NCBI GenBank assembly: GCA_039922495.1
Contig: JBDTEO010000017.1
Span: forward strand, 98,989 to 162,988
From: JALYYC01 sp039922495
Lineage (GTDB): Bacteria; Chloroflexota; Dormibacteria; CF-121
Direction: 5' to 3'
Length of the DNA: 64,000 bases
Positions 33,003-41,396 of this stretch are shown here, piece by piece. A program made the position numbers and the translations under genes. The first letter of the stretch is position 1; the number at the start of each line of letters is the position of its first letter. The notes under the pieces are model-generated. The model worked only from the letters and a program-made list of their open reading frames with translations, searched no databases and had not been told where the DNA came from.

Positions 33003-33392
33003 TTAGCGCGACGCCGACCGTGAGTCGGGCAGATCGATCCACTGGATGAACTCGAGCCGGTTTCCGAAGGGGTCCTGCGCATAGAACCGGCGGTACCCGG
33101 GAATTTGCCGGTCGTCTTCCGTGGCGAACCCAGCCCCGACCAGCCGGGCTCGCATCGCCTCGAGGTCGTCGATGAGCAGGGCCGGGTGGCGACGGCTCGG
33201 AGTCACGTCGGACTCGACCCCGCAGTGCAGCTGCTGCTCGCCGCAGGCAAACCACAGGCCTCCGCGGCCGGCAAGGCTGTTTGGCTTCTCGAGCTCGGCC
33301 AGCCCGAGGAGGTCGCCATAGAACTGGCGAGCGGCCGCCTCGCTACCCGGCGTGATGGCCACCTGCACGTGATGGAGCCCGGTGATGCGCAT
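33003..33392 (-). CDS. VOC (glyoxalase/bleomycin resistance) family protein
   Basis: A 129-residue single-domain vicinal oxygen chelate protein. GLHHVQVAIT at the start gives the first metal His, RRHPALLIDD the second module, and FYAQDPFGNRLEFIQW ends with the Glu ligand. The paired beta-alpha-beta-beta-beta modules are evident. The substrate is unknown: family members include glyoxalases, dioxygenases and resistance proteins. TAGACT (complement of 33399-33404) lies 6 nt before the ATG. It is divergent from dppA. Confidence 0.85.
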   Translation of the reverse strand: MRITGLHHVQVAITPGSEAAARQFYGDLLGLAELEKPNSLAGRGGLWFACGEQQLHCGVESDVTPSRRHPALLIDDLEAMRARLVGAGFATEDDRQIPGYRRFYAQDPFGNRLEFIQWIDLPDSRSASR

Positions 33393-33398
33393 CTGGCG

Positions 33399-33425
33399 AG
33401 TCTAATCGGGAGGTCACCCTAGAAT
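33399..33425. promoter_or_regulatory. Divergent -10 boxes between VOC gene and dppA
   Basis: TAGACT (minus strand, 33399-33404) is 6 nt from the ATG at 33392; TAGAAT (plus strand, 33420-33425) is 11 nt from the GTG at 33437. The whole gap is 44 bp. Confidence 0.55.
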
Positions 33426-33436
33426 TTGTGGGCACG

Positions 33437-34312
33437 GTGGCGAAAGAACTGCGACCCCGATCGAGCGCGCGGAACGGCGTCTTCATCTCCGTCGATATGG
33501 AGGGGATGGCGGGGGTGGTGCACCTCCACCAGGTGATGCGTGGGACGCCGGAGTATGCGAGCTCCTGCCGTTTGATGACGGCGGAGACCAACGCCGCGGT
33601 GGCCGGCGCGCGTCGAGCGGGGGCGACCCGATTCGTGGTCAACGATTCGCATGGCGATATGCGCAACCTTGTCCTCGACGAGCTCGACGCCGGCGTCGAG
33701 GTGATCACCGGCGCCGATAAGCCGTACTCGATGGGCGCCGGCCTGGACCCGACGTTCGAGGTCGCCTTCTTTGTCGGGTACCACGGTTCGGCCGGCACCG
33801 AACGGGCCGTCATGGACCACACCTACGGCGGCCGGACCATCTACGCGCTGCGGATCAATGGGCGAGAGCAGAGCGAGGCGACGCTGAACGCCGCGCTCGC
33901 CGGGACTTTCGGCGTGCGGACCGGGCTGATCACGGGAGATCGGGCCACGATCGACGAGGCGACAGCGGAGCTGCCGGGGATCGAGGGGATCGTCGTCAAA
34001 GAGGCCCTCGGCCGGCAAGCCGCGCGGTCAGTGCACCCGGTCGAGGCCTGCCGCCAGATCGAGGAGGGCGCCCACCGCGCTTACTCCGACTGGGCTCGCC
34101 GTCCCCTCTACCAGCCGAAGGGACCGTTCACCCTCGAGATCGACTGGATGAATACCAGTATGGCGGACCTCTGCGTGCAACTCCCGGACGTGGAGCGTAC
34201 CGGCGGCCGGACCGTCCGCTACCGGACGGCCGATTTTCAGACCTGCTACCGGATGCTGCTCGCCCTGATGGTGATGGCAATCCCGGCCGCCTACCAGTAC
34301 CCGCGGCCTTGA
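33437..34312 (+). CDS. dppA: M55 family D-aminopeptidase
   Basis: Zinc peptidase of the DppA family that removes D-amino acids from peptides. The metal and active-site motifs are VFISVDMEGMAGV, VVNDSHGDMRNL, FFVGYHGSAGTERAVMDHT and a C-terminal region with AIPAAYQ. 291 residues from GTG 33437; a GTG at 33428 lies only 2 nt after the -10 box and is less likely. It may recycle D-Ala peptides from the cell wall, but it is coupled to trpD (TTGA overlap), which has no obvious connection. Confidence 0.88.
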   Translation: MAKELRPRSSARNGVFISVDMEGMAGVVHLHQVMRGTPEYASSCRLMTAETNAAVAGARRAGATRFVVNDSHGDMRNLVLDELDAGVEVITGADKPYSMGAGLDPTFEVAFFVGYHGSAGTERAVMDHTYGGRTIYALRINGREQSEATLNAALAGTFGVRTGLITGDRATIDEATAELPGIEGIVVKEALGRQAARSVHPVEACRQIEEGAHRAYSDWARRPLYQPKGPFTLEIDWMNTSMADLCVQLPDVERTGGRTVRYRTADFQTCYRMLLALMVMAIPAAYQYPRP

Positions 34313-35331
34313 CGCCCGCCGAAGCGATCGAGCAACTCCTGCAGGGCACGCCGCTGAGCCGGGAGCAGGCGCGCGGGGTCATGGACCAGGTGATGGCGGG
34401 CGAGTCGACGCCGGTCCAGATCGCCGGGGTGGTGATCGCGTTACGCGCGAAGGGAGAGACGGTCGAGGAGATGGCGGGCTTCGTCGACTCGATGCGGGCC
34501 CACGCGACCCCCCTGCAAGCGCCGGACGGTGCCATCGATACCTGCGGGACCGGTGGGGATCGTGCCGGGACGTTCAACATTTCCACCGCCGCCGCCATGG
34601 TGGCCGCCGGCGCTGGCGTGCCCGTGGCCAAGCACGGCAATCGGGCGGCCTCCAGCCGCTGTGGCAGCGCCGATGTTCTGGAAGCGCTTGGCGTCGACAT
34701 CACGCTCGGGCCTCACGGGGTCGAGTCGTGTCTTCAGGCGGCTGGGATGGGCTTCTGTTTCGCTCCCACGTTCCATCCAGCGATGCGGCACGCGGGACCG
34801 ACCCGACGCGAGCTCGGCGTGCGCACGGTCTTCAACGTCCTGGGCCCGCTGGCAAACCCCGCTCACGTCCGCCACCAGGCGCTTGGTGTTGGCGCGCGCG
34901 GGCTGGCCCCATTGATGATTCGCGTGCTGAGGGACCTCGGCCATGAGCGGGCGCTGGTCTTCTACGGCGAGGACGGCCTGGACGAGCTCACCACGACCGG
35001 GCCATCCCATGTCTTTCAATTGATCGACAGCGAGCTCAGCGATTACGAGCTCGATCCGCAGGACCTCGGGATCAAGCGGGCCTCGGCCGCGGACCTCCTC
35101 GGGGGAACGCCCGCCGAGAATGCCCGCCTGATCACGGATGTCCTGAATGGCGAGGCCGGGCCCAGGCGCGACGTCGTGCTTCTCAACGGCGCCGCGGCGC
35201 TGATCGCGGCGGGCCGGGCGAATGATTGGCGTCAGGCGCTCGCACAGGCCGCCGACTCCCTTGATTCGCGGCAGGCCGCGGCTGTACTCGAGAAGTTGGT
35301 CAAGACGTCACAGTCCGCGACCGGAACGTAA
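34309..35331 (+). CDS. trpD: Anthranilate phosphoribosyltransferase
   Basis: Second step of tryptophan synthesis: transfers phosphoribose from PRPP to anthranilate. IDTCGTGGDRAGTFNISTAAA binds PRPP phosphate, AKHGNRAASSRCGSADVLEALG the anthranilate site, and FNVLGPLANPAHVRHQALGV the second half. 340 residues is standard. The TTG start overlaps the dppA stop. No other trp gene is in the window, so the pathway is split in this genome. The gene could alternatively be a TrpD-like paralogue, but all core motifs are intact. Confidence 0.92.
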   Translation: MTPAEAIEQLLQGTPLSREQARGVMDQVMAGESTPVQIAGVVIALRAKGETVEEMAGFVDSMRAHATPLQAPDGAIDTCGTGGDRAGTFNISTAAAMVAAGAGVPVAKHGNRAASSRCGSADVLEALGVDITLGPHGVESCLQAAGMGFCFAPTFHPAMRHAGPTRRELGVRTVFNVLGPLANPAHVRHQALGVGARGLAPLMIRVLRDLGHERALVFYGEDGLDELTTTGPSHVFQLIDSELSDYELDPQDLGIKRASAADLLGGTPAENARLITDVLNGEAGPRRDVVLLNGAAALIAAGRANDWRQALAQAADSLDSRQAAAVLEKLVKTSQSATGT

Positions 35332-35343
35332 TGCGGCGGTCGC

Positions 35344-35508
35344 CTAGCCGGCAGCCAGGCCGACGACGGCACTGGCCAGGAGGAGCATGCAGAGCATGCC
35401 GGCAACAGCCCAGACGGCCCAGTAGGTGACCCCGGACAACCTGCGGTTGCGACGAAGTCGTCGCATCTTGCCCAAGGTCCGGCTCGCTGTCTGCTGTTCG
35501 GTAAGCAT
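35344..35508 (-). CDS. Small single-pass membrane protein, 54 residues
   Basis: A short reading frame with ATG start and TAG stop between trpD and leuB. It has a basic N-terminus (GKMRRLRRNRRLSG) followed by one hydrophobic helix (YWAVWAVAGMLCMLLLASAVVG). TACCCT (complement of 35514-35519) lies 5 nt before the ATG, the leaderless pattern of this window. The positive-inside arrangement predicts an inner membrane protein with the N-terminus in the cytoplasm. No family recognised. Confidence 0.55.
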   Translation of the reverse strand: MLTEQQTASRTLGKMRRLRRNRRLSGVTYWAVWAVAGMLCMLLLASAVVGLAAG

Positions 35509-35560
35509 CCTCTAGGGTATCGCGGGAATGGGCCGAATCTTTCTCTCGAAAGCGGCTCGA

Positions 35561-35566
35561 TATGCT
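35561..35566 (+). promoter_or_regulatory. -10 box TATGCT 7 nt before leuB
   Basis: TATGCT ends 7 nt before the ATG at 35574; no Shine-Dalgarno sequence is present. Confidence 0.55.
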
Positions 35567-35573
35567 GTAGTCG

Positions 35574-36647
35574 ATGCCGCTGCGGATCGCCGTCGTCCCG
35601 GGTGATGGCATTGGGCCCGAGGTCATCGAGCCGGGCGTTCGCGTTCTCCAGGCGGCCACGTCAGGCCAATCGACGTCGTTGCAATTTACGTTCTATGACA
35701 TCGGAGCCGACCGATATCTTCGGACCGGCGAGATCCTGCCGGAGAGCGTGTTCACTGAGCTGGCAGCGGCGGATGCGATCTACCTCGGCGCCATCGGCGA
35801 CCCTCGGGTCAAGAATCCGCAGTACGCGGCCGGCATTTTGTTACGTCTGCGATTTGAGCTCGACCTCTGGGCCAACCTGCGTCCCTCAACGCTGCTTGCC
35901 CCGGCGCTGACACCGTTGCGAGACGCCCCGCACATCGATCTGATCGTGGTGCGCGAAAACACCGAGGGCGCCTACGTCGGCATCGGTGGACAGTTCAAGC
36001 GCGGGACGATGGAGGAGGTCGCGATCCAGGAAGACATCAACACACGAATCGGGGTCGAGCGGGTGCTGCGCTTCGCGTTTGCCCTGGCGCATGAACGCCG
36101 GGCGGCAGGGCACTCGGGACGACTCACGATGGTCGACAAGAGCAATGCGATGTATCACGCCCATGACCTCTGGCAGCGAGTCTTCGCGCTCGAGCGTGAG
36201 CGCGCACCCGACATCGAGGCGCAGCACCTCTACGTCGACGTCGCGGCGATGCAGCTGGTCCGGCGACCGGCCGACTTTGATGTCCTCGTAACGTCCAACA
36301 TGTTTGGCGACATCCTCAGCGATCTGGCATCGGAGCTTGTCGGCGGCCTCGGCCAGGCGCCCTCGGCGAACATCAACCCCGACACGCGCCGCGGGCTCTT
36401 CGAGCCGGTGCACGGATCCGCTCCGAAGCATGCAGGGAAAGGCACCGCCAACCCGGTCGGGGCGATTCTCTCGGGCGCCATGATGCTGCGTCACCTTGGG
36501 GCAACCGAGAGCGCCGACCGGATCGAGCGCGCCGTCGCGGCGGCCGTGCGCGAGGGAGCGGCGACGAAGGATCTTGGCGGCTCGCTGACGACGCAGGCTG
36601 CGGCTGAGGCCATCCTCGACAGGCTCGAGCCATTGCGCTCCGGGTGA
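35574..36647 (+). CDS. leuB: 3-isopropylmalate dehydrogenase-like enzyme
   Basis: Beta-decarboxylating dehydrogenase of 357 residues. VVPGDGIGPEVIEPG opens the fold; YLGAIGDPRVKNP, LLRLRFELDLWANLRP (substrate Arg residues), VVRENTEGAYVG, and DILSDLASELVGGLGQAPSAN followed by EPVHGSAP are the signatures. The order and spacing of motifs recall actinobacterial LeuB. The VRENTEG form also occurs in isocitrate, homoisocitrate and tartrate dehydrogenases, so substrate specificity is likely but not certain. A dehydratase fusion gene follows within 60 bases and a LeuA-like gene is nearby, which supports the leucine or a similar chain-extension pathway. Confidence 0.85.
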   Translation: MPLRIAVVPGDGIGPEVIEPGVRVLQAATSGQSTSLQFTFYDIGADRYLRTGEILPESVFTELAAADAIYLGAIGDPRVKNPQYAAGILLRLRFELDLWANLRPSTLLAPALTPLRDAPHIDLIVVRENTEGAYVGIGGQFKRGTMEEVAIQEDINTRIGVERVLRFAFALAHERRAAGHSGRLTMVDKSNAMYHAHDLWQRVFALERERAPDIEAQHLYVDVAAMQLVRRPADFDVLVTSNMFGDILSDLASELVGGLGQAPSANINPDTRRGLFEPVHGSAPKHAGKGTANPVGAILSGAMMLRHLGATESADRIERAVAAAVREGAATKDLGGSLTTQAAAEAILDRLEPLRSG

Positions 36648-36676
36648 GAGAATCGTTGGTATCGACGCCCTGCTGA
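36644..36676 (+). other. Possible coupling mini-ORF, 10 residues
   Basis: GTG at 36644 overlaps the leuB stop (GTGA), and its TGA stop (36674-36676) overlaps CTG 36673, which is in frame with the dehydratase. It may pass ribosomes between the two genes; chance is a real alternative. Confidence 0.25.
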
Positions 36677-38712
36677 ACACCATCCAGCCCGCACGGGTGA
36701 AGCCGAACGCTCCGCCCTCACCGCGACCCGCCGCCAAACGCCCTGGTAGTGCCGGGAGCACCGACCACACGATTCGGGGAAGCGCGCTGATCTTCTGGGA
36801 TCGGAAGATCCCAGGCAAGAAGCTCGATGCCATCGATACCGACCAGATCACGCCGGCCGACGATTGCGTGTCGGAGAGCCTGGACCGGCTCGACGAGCGG
36901 TGGAAGGCCGGGTCATTTCGGTATCTCATGCCCGACTTCCGGCAGCGCGTCCATCGGGGTGAGAACTTCGTCATCGCCGGAGAGCGCTTCGGCATCGGCT
37001 CATCGCGGGAGATGAGTCCGGCCGGTCTCAAGGCGGTTGCCGAAGAGGTGGGCTCGGAGCTCGTGATTGTCTGTGGCGATGGAGTGGGGGACATCTTTCG
37101 TCGAAACGCCCTCAACCTCGGGCTCACGGTCGTCCAGAGCCGCGACGCGGTCGAAGACTCGCAGGAAGGCGATCAGTTCTCCCTCGACCTGTCCACTCGG
37201 CGGCTGACCAACGAGACACGACACAAGACCTACGAGCCGGTACCGCTGACTCCAAAGGAGGAGGACATTCGTCGCTCGGGCGGCATCATCGCGATCGGCC
37301 GTCGGGAGTTTAGCGAGTCGGTCGAGCGCAAGCCCGCCGTGGAGTGGGCCAGCGCGACAACGGCGCGGACGCTGAGTACCTCAGAGCAGATTGTCTGGGC
37401 GCACCGGGTCGACAAGGATGCCGAGGTGCGGCCGGGCGCAACGCTCCGCGTCTGGTGCGACCTGTTGCCGGCGTCGGACGGGACCGCGCCCTTCTCGATC
37501 CACACCTTCAACCAGATCAGCGGTGGGAACACGATCTTTCCGCGCCAGGCTGCAATCGCGAACGATCACTTCGTCTTCTCCGGCCGCAATGCCGATGACA
37601 AGCAGACGTCGATCGGGCGCGACTTCGCCCGGCTGCAGGGGATCGGCAAGCCGTACTACGCGACCCCCGGCGATGGCATTTTTCATTTTTATTTTCCCGA
37701 GCAGGGCCTGGTCATCCCGGGCGCGTTCATCCCGGGAGCCGACTCGCACAGCCGCGCCTACGGCGCCTACGGGGCGATCGGCGTTGGCGTGGGCAGCACG
37801 CAGCTCGGGTTCGGCTGGTCGACCGGTTACATCTATTTCACGCCGGCCAGACGCCGCCGCGTGGTCTTTACCGGCCGGCTGAGGCCCTGGGTCAGCGGCA
37901 AGGACGTGGTCCTGGCCCTGCTGCGACGGTGGGGCAAGGGGCAAGCACAGGGCATGAGCGTGGAGTTCGTGGACGCCGAGCGGCAGCTGCCAATTCCATA
38001 CCGGAACACGATCGCCAACATGATGGCGGAGGCCGAGGCCCAGAACGGCATCTTCGCGTCGGACGAAATTACGCTCGACTGGTACCGGCGTAAAGGCATC
38101 ACGAACCTGCCCTATCCGACCATCAAGCCTGGAGACGATATCGCCTGGGACATCGACGAAACGCTGGATCTTTCTGAACTCGTGCCATACGTGGCCAAGC
38201 CGTTCGCACCCGGGAACGCCTTTCCTGCTGACGAGATCGCCCAGGAAAAGCTGCGCTTCGACAAGGCCTTCATCGGCTCCTGCACCAACGGGGGCTACGA
38301 CGATCTGCTCGAAGCCGCGCTCGTCCTCCGCGCCGGTCGTGAAAAGGGTTTCGAAAAGGCGCCGCAGCAGTTCGTCGTCTTTCCTGGTTCGGGCAGCGTC
38401 AAACGGGATATCGAAAACCCGGAGCCCCGGCTCGGCGGTGAATCGATCGCCGCGACGCTCCGGTCCGCCGGGGCCGAGATCCGCGATTCGTGGTGCGGGC
38501 CCTGCTTCGGCCAGGGCCCCGATGCACTGAAGAAGGGCGAGGTCGCGATCACCTCGTTCAATCGCAACTGGCAGAACCGGATGGGCGTCGGTGGCCTTGG
38601 CTACCTCGCGAGCCCGGCGGTCGTCGCCTCATCGGCGCTGCTGGGCTACATGGCCGGGCCATCGTCCCTCGGGATCGAGTGGGATCCCGAGCGCTTCGAC
38701 GTCTCTGTCTAG
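36673..38712 (+). CDS. Aconitase-superfamily dehydratase, swivel domain first (LeuD-LeuC fusion order)
   Basis: One polypeptide holds both parts of an isopropylmalate dehydratase/aconitase. Residues about 30-200 are the swivel (small-subunit) domain: DTDQITPADDCVSESL and GERFGIGSSREMSP. The large-subunit domains follow: GGNTIFPRQAAIAND, IPGADSHSRAYGAYGAIG, FIGSCTNGGYDD and WCGPCFGQGPDA, giving the three Cys of a 4Fe-4S cluster. This order is opposite to aconitase A and fungal Leu1, and like AcnB without its HEAT domain. Its neighbours suggest 2- to 3-isopropylmalate conversion or a homologue reaction. CTG 36673 is the start if the mini-ORF relay is right; GTG 36697 is the first standard codon, without a ribosome site. 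Confidence 0.82.
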   Translation: MNTIQPARVKPNAPPSPRPAAKRPGSAGSTDHTIRGSALIFWDRKIPGKKLDAIDTDQITPADDCVSESLDRLDERWKAGSFRYLMPDFRQRVHRGENFVIAGERFGIGSSREMSPAGLKAVAEEVGSELVIVCGDGVGDIFRRNALNLGLTVVQSRDAVEDSQEGDQFSLDLSTRRLTNETRHKTYEPVPLTPKEEDIRRSGGIIAIGRREFSESVERKPAVEWASATTARTLSTSEQIVWAHRVDKDAEVRPGATLRVWCDLLPASDGTAPFSIHTFNQISGGNTIFPRQAAIANDHFVFSGRNADDKQTSIGRDFARLQGIGKPYYATPGDGIFHFYFPEQGLVIPGAFIPGADSHSRAYGAYGAIGVGVGSTQLGFGWSTGYIYFTPARRRRVVFTGRLRPWVSGKDVVLALLRRWGKGQAQGMSVEFVDAERQLPIPYRNTIANMMAEAEAQNGIFASDEITLDWYRRKGITNLPYPTIKPGDDIAWDIDETLDLSELVPYVAKPFAPGNAFPADEIAQEKLRFDKAFIGSCTNGGYDDLLEAALVLRAGREKGFEKAPQQFVVFPGSGSVKRDIENPEPRLGGESIAATLRSAGAEIRDSWCGPCFGQGPDALKKGEVAITSFNRNWQNRMGVGGLGYLASPAVVASSALLGYMAGPSSLGIEWDPERFDVSV

Positions 38713-38971
38713 AAGTCCTCGGCTCAGAAGCTACGCAAGAAGGCCGGCCTTCCTGAGCGCGTACGCCGATTCGGCGCCCTTCGAGACTGTTTCGGGAATC
38801 AATGTCCGCCTTGTGGGCGCAGGATGACGACCCGAGGCCATCCCATCGCTGACTTGCGCGACCTGGAAGACCCTCGTGCCGGTGGCCCCACCCAGAATTG
38901 CCGAATGCGTTGACTGGTCCTCGCGCCGATAGGCGCGAACATGCGCCTCAGCGTTGGATCCTTCCGCGAAG
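38713..38971. other. Intergenic region between convergent genes
   Basis: No gene can be supported. It holds the palindrome GAAGGCCGGCCTTC (38739-38752), 27 bases after the dehydratase stop and a possible terminator. On the minus strand a frame from about 38970 to 38731 reads for 80 codons with no start codon of its own and could be a gene remnant. Confidence 0.4.
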
Positions 38972-40213
38972 TCAGGTGAGCGCCCTCGTTGATCGCGTCT
39001 TGACAATCGCATGCACCTCCGCCTCATGCAGTAGATGATTGCCCTGCTTGGCGTGCTCGACAATCGCGCGGACCAGGTCTGGATTGGGCGCGATGCCGCG
39101 CTGCTCGAGCCAGTAGATGACGTTCGATTCGCCGCTCATCGGGCCGATCTCGATCACCTGCTGGCAACCGAACAGGTCCGCCGGGACACCTGAGTAAACC
39201 CGGTTGGCGAGCCAGTCGTCACCCTTGCGCATGGCCTTGATCACGGCGGCCGCATGGACGCCGGTGGCTGTCCGAAACGCATCGGCACCGAGGACGGGAT
39301 AGTTCGCCGGGATGGCCATCCCGGTTCCCTCGGCGATGATCTCACCCATCTCCTTCAGCTTGCTCAGGTCGGTGTCGATCCAACCGAGCAGCCTGAAGTT
39401 GACGAGCAGCAGGTCGAGGTGCGTGTTGCCGACGCGCTCGCCGAGACCAAGGGCGCAGCCATGGATTCGGTCGGCGCCAGCGTTGGCCGCCTCGATGGCG
39501 TTGATCAAGCCCAGGCCGCGGTCGCTGTGCCCGTGCCAGTCCAGGCCTACGTTTGGATTCATCTCATCGAGCATCGTTCGGACGTGTTTGATGATGGCGC
39601 GGACGCCGTCAGGCGTGGAGTGGCCGACGGTGTCGCAGACGGCGACGCGCTGCGCGCCCTCCTCGATGGCCGTACCAAAGAGCCGTTTCAGCGTGTCGGG
39701 ATGGGCGCGGGTGGTGTCCTCCGTCACGAACATCACCGGCAACTGGTGTTCGCGCGCGAACCGGACGGCCTTGCGCGTGTTCTCGACCATCTGGTCGATC
39801 GTCCAGCCCTCGGCGTACTGGCGGATGGGGCTCGATCCGATGAAGGCCGCGACCTCGATCGGGATTCCGACTCGCTGCGAGATCTCGACGACAGGGCGAA
39901 TATCCACCTCCAGCGTTCGGGCGGCGCAAAGCGGCTTGATGCCGAGCCGCTCGTCGCGGATCTCTTCGGCGAGCCGCCCGACGTGCGCGACGGCGCGCGG
40001 GCCGGAGCCGGGGAGCCCCAAATCGATGGAGCCGACGCCGAGCTGGTCGGCGAGATGGAGAAAGCGCAGCTTGACGTCGATCTCCGGGTCGCGGACCGAC
40101 GGGCCCTGAATGCCGTCGCGCAAGGTCTCGTCGTGGACCGATACTCGGTGGGCCGGCGGTGGCGGCGCGTCGACGGTGTTCCAGTCGTAGATCAGGTCGT
40201 GCTGCTCAGGCAT
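38972..40213 (-). CDS. LeuA-like DRE-TIM condensing enzyme (isopropylmalate/homocitrate synthase family)
   Basis: Claisen condensation enzyme of 413 residues. SVHDETLRDGIQGPSV is the HxE-TLRDG metal and catalytic motif; CDTVGHSTPDGV and DWHGHSDRGLGLINAIEAANAGA supply the HxH metal ligands; GLGERVGNTHLD is the family GxGERxGN motif. It joins an acyl-CoA, usually acetyl-CoA, to a 2-oxoacid. The regulatory C-terminal domain of normal LeuA is absent, so it should not be feedback inhibited by leucine in the usual way. It is the last gene of an operon with E1 alpha, E1 beta and E2, overlapping E2 by 8 bases. Substrate could be 2-oxoisovalerate, 2-oxoglutarate or oxaloacetate. Confidence 0.83.
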   Translation of the reverse strand: MPEQHDLIYDWNTVDAPPPPAHRVSVHDETLRDGIQGPSVRDPEIDVKLRFLHLADQLGVGSIDLGLPGSGPRAVAHVGRLAEEIRDERLGIKPLCAARTLEVDIRPVVEISQRVGIPIEVAAFIGSSPIRQYAEGWTIDQMVENTRKAVRFAREHQLPVMFVTEDTTRAHPDTLKRLFGTAIEEGAQRVAVCDTVGHSTPDGVRAIIKHVRTMLDEMNPNVGLDWHGHSDRGLGLINAIEAANAGADRIHGCALGLGERVGNTHLDLLLVNFRLLGWIDTDLSKLKEMGEIIAEGTGMAIPANYPVLGADAFRTATGVHAAAVIKAMRKGDDWLANRVYSGVPADLFGCQQVIEIGPMSGESNVIYWLEQRGIAPNPDLVRAIVEHAKQGNHLLHEAEVHAIVKTRSTRALT

Positions 40214-41396
40214 CCGCCCGCTCCAGGCGCTGCACCAGGTCGGTCAAGAATTCCGTGGCCATCGCGCCGTCGACGATCCGGTGGTCGACGGAGATCGAGA
40301 TCCATGCCCCGGGGCACGCCACGACCTGCCCATCAACCACCATCGGCCGCGGCTTGATGGCGCCGAACCCGACCACGCAACACTCCGGCGGGTTGATGAT
40401 GGGCGTGCCGGTCTCGATCGGCCCGCTGGCGCCGACGTTGGTAATCGTGATCGTCCCACCGGTCATCTCCGCCGGCGTCAGCGTCCCGGCCCGAGCCCCT
40501 TCGATCAGCCGGCCGCTGTGCTCGGAGATGGCGCGAAGATCGAGATCGTCGGCGTTCCGGATGACCGGGACCAGCAAACCCTTGTCGGTGTTGACGGCGA
40601 TCCCGACGTTGACGGCCTCCTTGACGATGATCTCGTCTTTGGCGTCATCCCACGAGCTATTGAGCATCGGGTATTTGCGGACCGACGCGGCGACGGCGGC
40701 AATGAAGTAGGGCAGGGGAGTCATCGAGGCGCCTCCCGCCTTTGCGGCGGCCCGCTTCTCTCCGAGGGTCGTCGCATCGAAGATGGCGAACTCGGTGAAC
40801 TGCGGGATGGTCGAGACGGAGCGCACCATCTGCCGCGCGATCGCTTTGCGCAGGCCAACGACGCTGACCCGTCGCTCGCCCTCAACCGGCGCGGCGGCTG
40901 CCGGCTGCGCGGCGGTGGGGCCGCTGTCGGCGGCGGCCTCGACGTCGCCACGCGTGATCCGGCCGCCAGGACCGGTCCCGGTAATCGTCGCGAGATCGAC
41001 CCCTTTCTCTTTGGCGAGCTGGCGGACGAAAGGCGCCGCCCGCACGTCTGATGCTGATTCCGGCTGGGGGCTTGGACGTGCACGCCGGCGAACCCCGGTC
41101 TCCGGGCCGGCGCCCGGTCCATACCCGACCAGGGTGCTGGGTGCCGCCTCTTCAACTTCGGAAGCGATCGTGACCAGGGGCGCCCCGACCTCGACCGACT
41201 CACCCGGCTTCGCGTGCAGCTTCCGGATCGTCCCACGCCAGGGCGAAGGGATGACCACGACCGCCTTTGCCGTCTCGACCTCGCAGAGCGGCGCGTTGAC
41301 GTCAACCTCGGCGCCTTCCTCCACCCGCCAGCTCATCAGCTGCGCCTCGGTCAGCCCTTCACCGAGGTCGGGAAGGTTGAAGGTCTGGTCAGCCAT
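40206..41396 (-). CDS. Dihydrolipoamide acyltransferase E2
   Basis: Core of a 2-oxoacid dehydrogenase complex, 396 residues. The lipoyl domain (residues 1-80) has the lipoylated Lys in CEVETAKAVVVIPSPW. The peripheral subunit-binding domain near residue 130 reads APFVRQLAKEKGVDL and GRITRGDVEAA. The catalytic domain ends with SVDHRIVDGAMATEF, holding the HxxxDG active site. The ATG at 41396 overlaps the E1 beta stop by 8 bases; an upstream-extended frame reads through E1 beta and is not real. The E1 alpha/beta/E2 set with ETAKA suggests a branched-chain type complex; no E3 is in the window. Confidence 0.92.
   Translation of the reverse strand: MADQTFNLPDLGEGLTEAQLMSWRVEEGAEVDVNAPLCEVETAKAVVVIPSPWRGTIRKLHAKPGESVEVGAPLVTIASEVEEAAPSTLVGYGPGAGPETGVRRRARPSPQPESASDVRAAPFVRQLAKEKGVDLATITGTGPGGRITRGDVEAAADSGPTAAQPAAAAPVEGERRVSVVGLRKAIARQMVRSVSTIPQFTEFAIFDATTLGEKRAAAKAGGASMTPLPYFIAAVAASVRKYPMLNSSWDDAKDEIIVKEAVNVGIAVNTDKGLLVPVIRNADDLDLRAISEHSGRLIEGARAGTLTPAEMTGGTITITNVGASGPIETGTPIINPPECCVVGFGAIKPRPMVVDGQVVACPGAWISISVDHRIVDGAMATEFLTDLVQRLERADA

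Noticed and set aside
38731..38970. Startless minus-strand frame of 80 codons after the LeuA-like gene
   Set aside because: Composition is compatible with coding, but there is no start, ribosome site or recognised domain. Kept only as a possible remnant in the intergenic entry.
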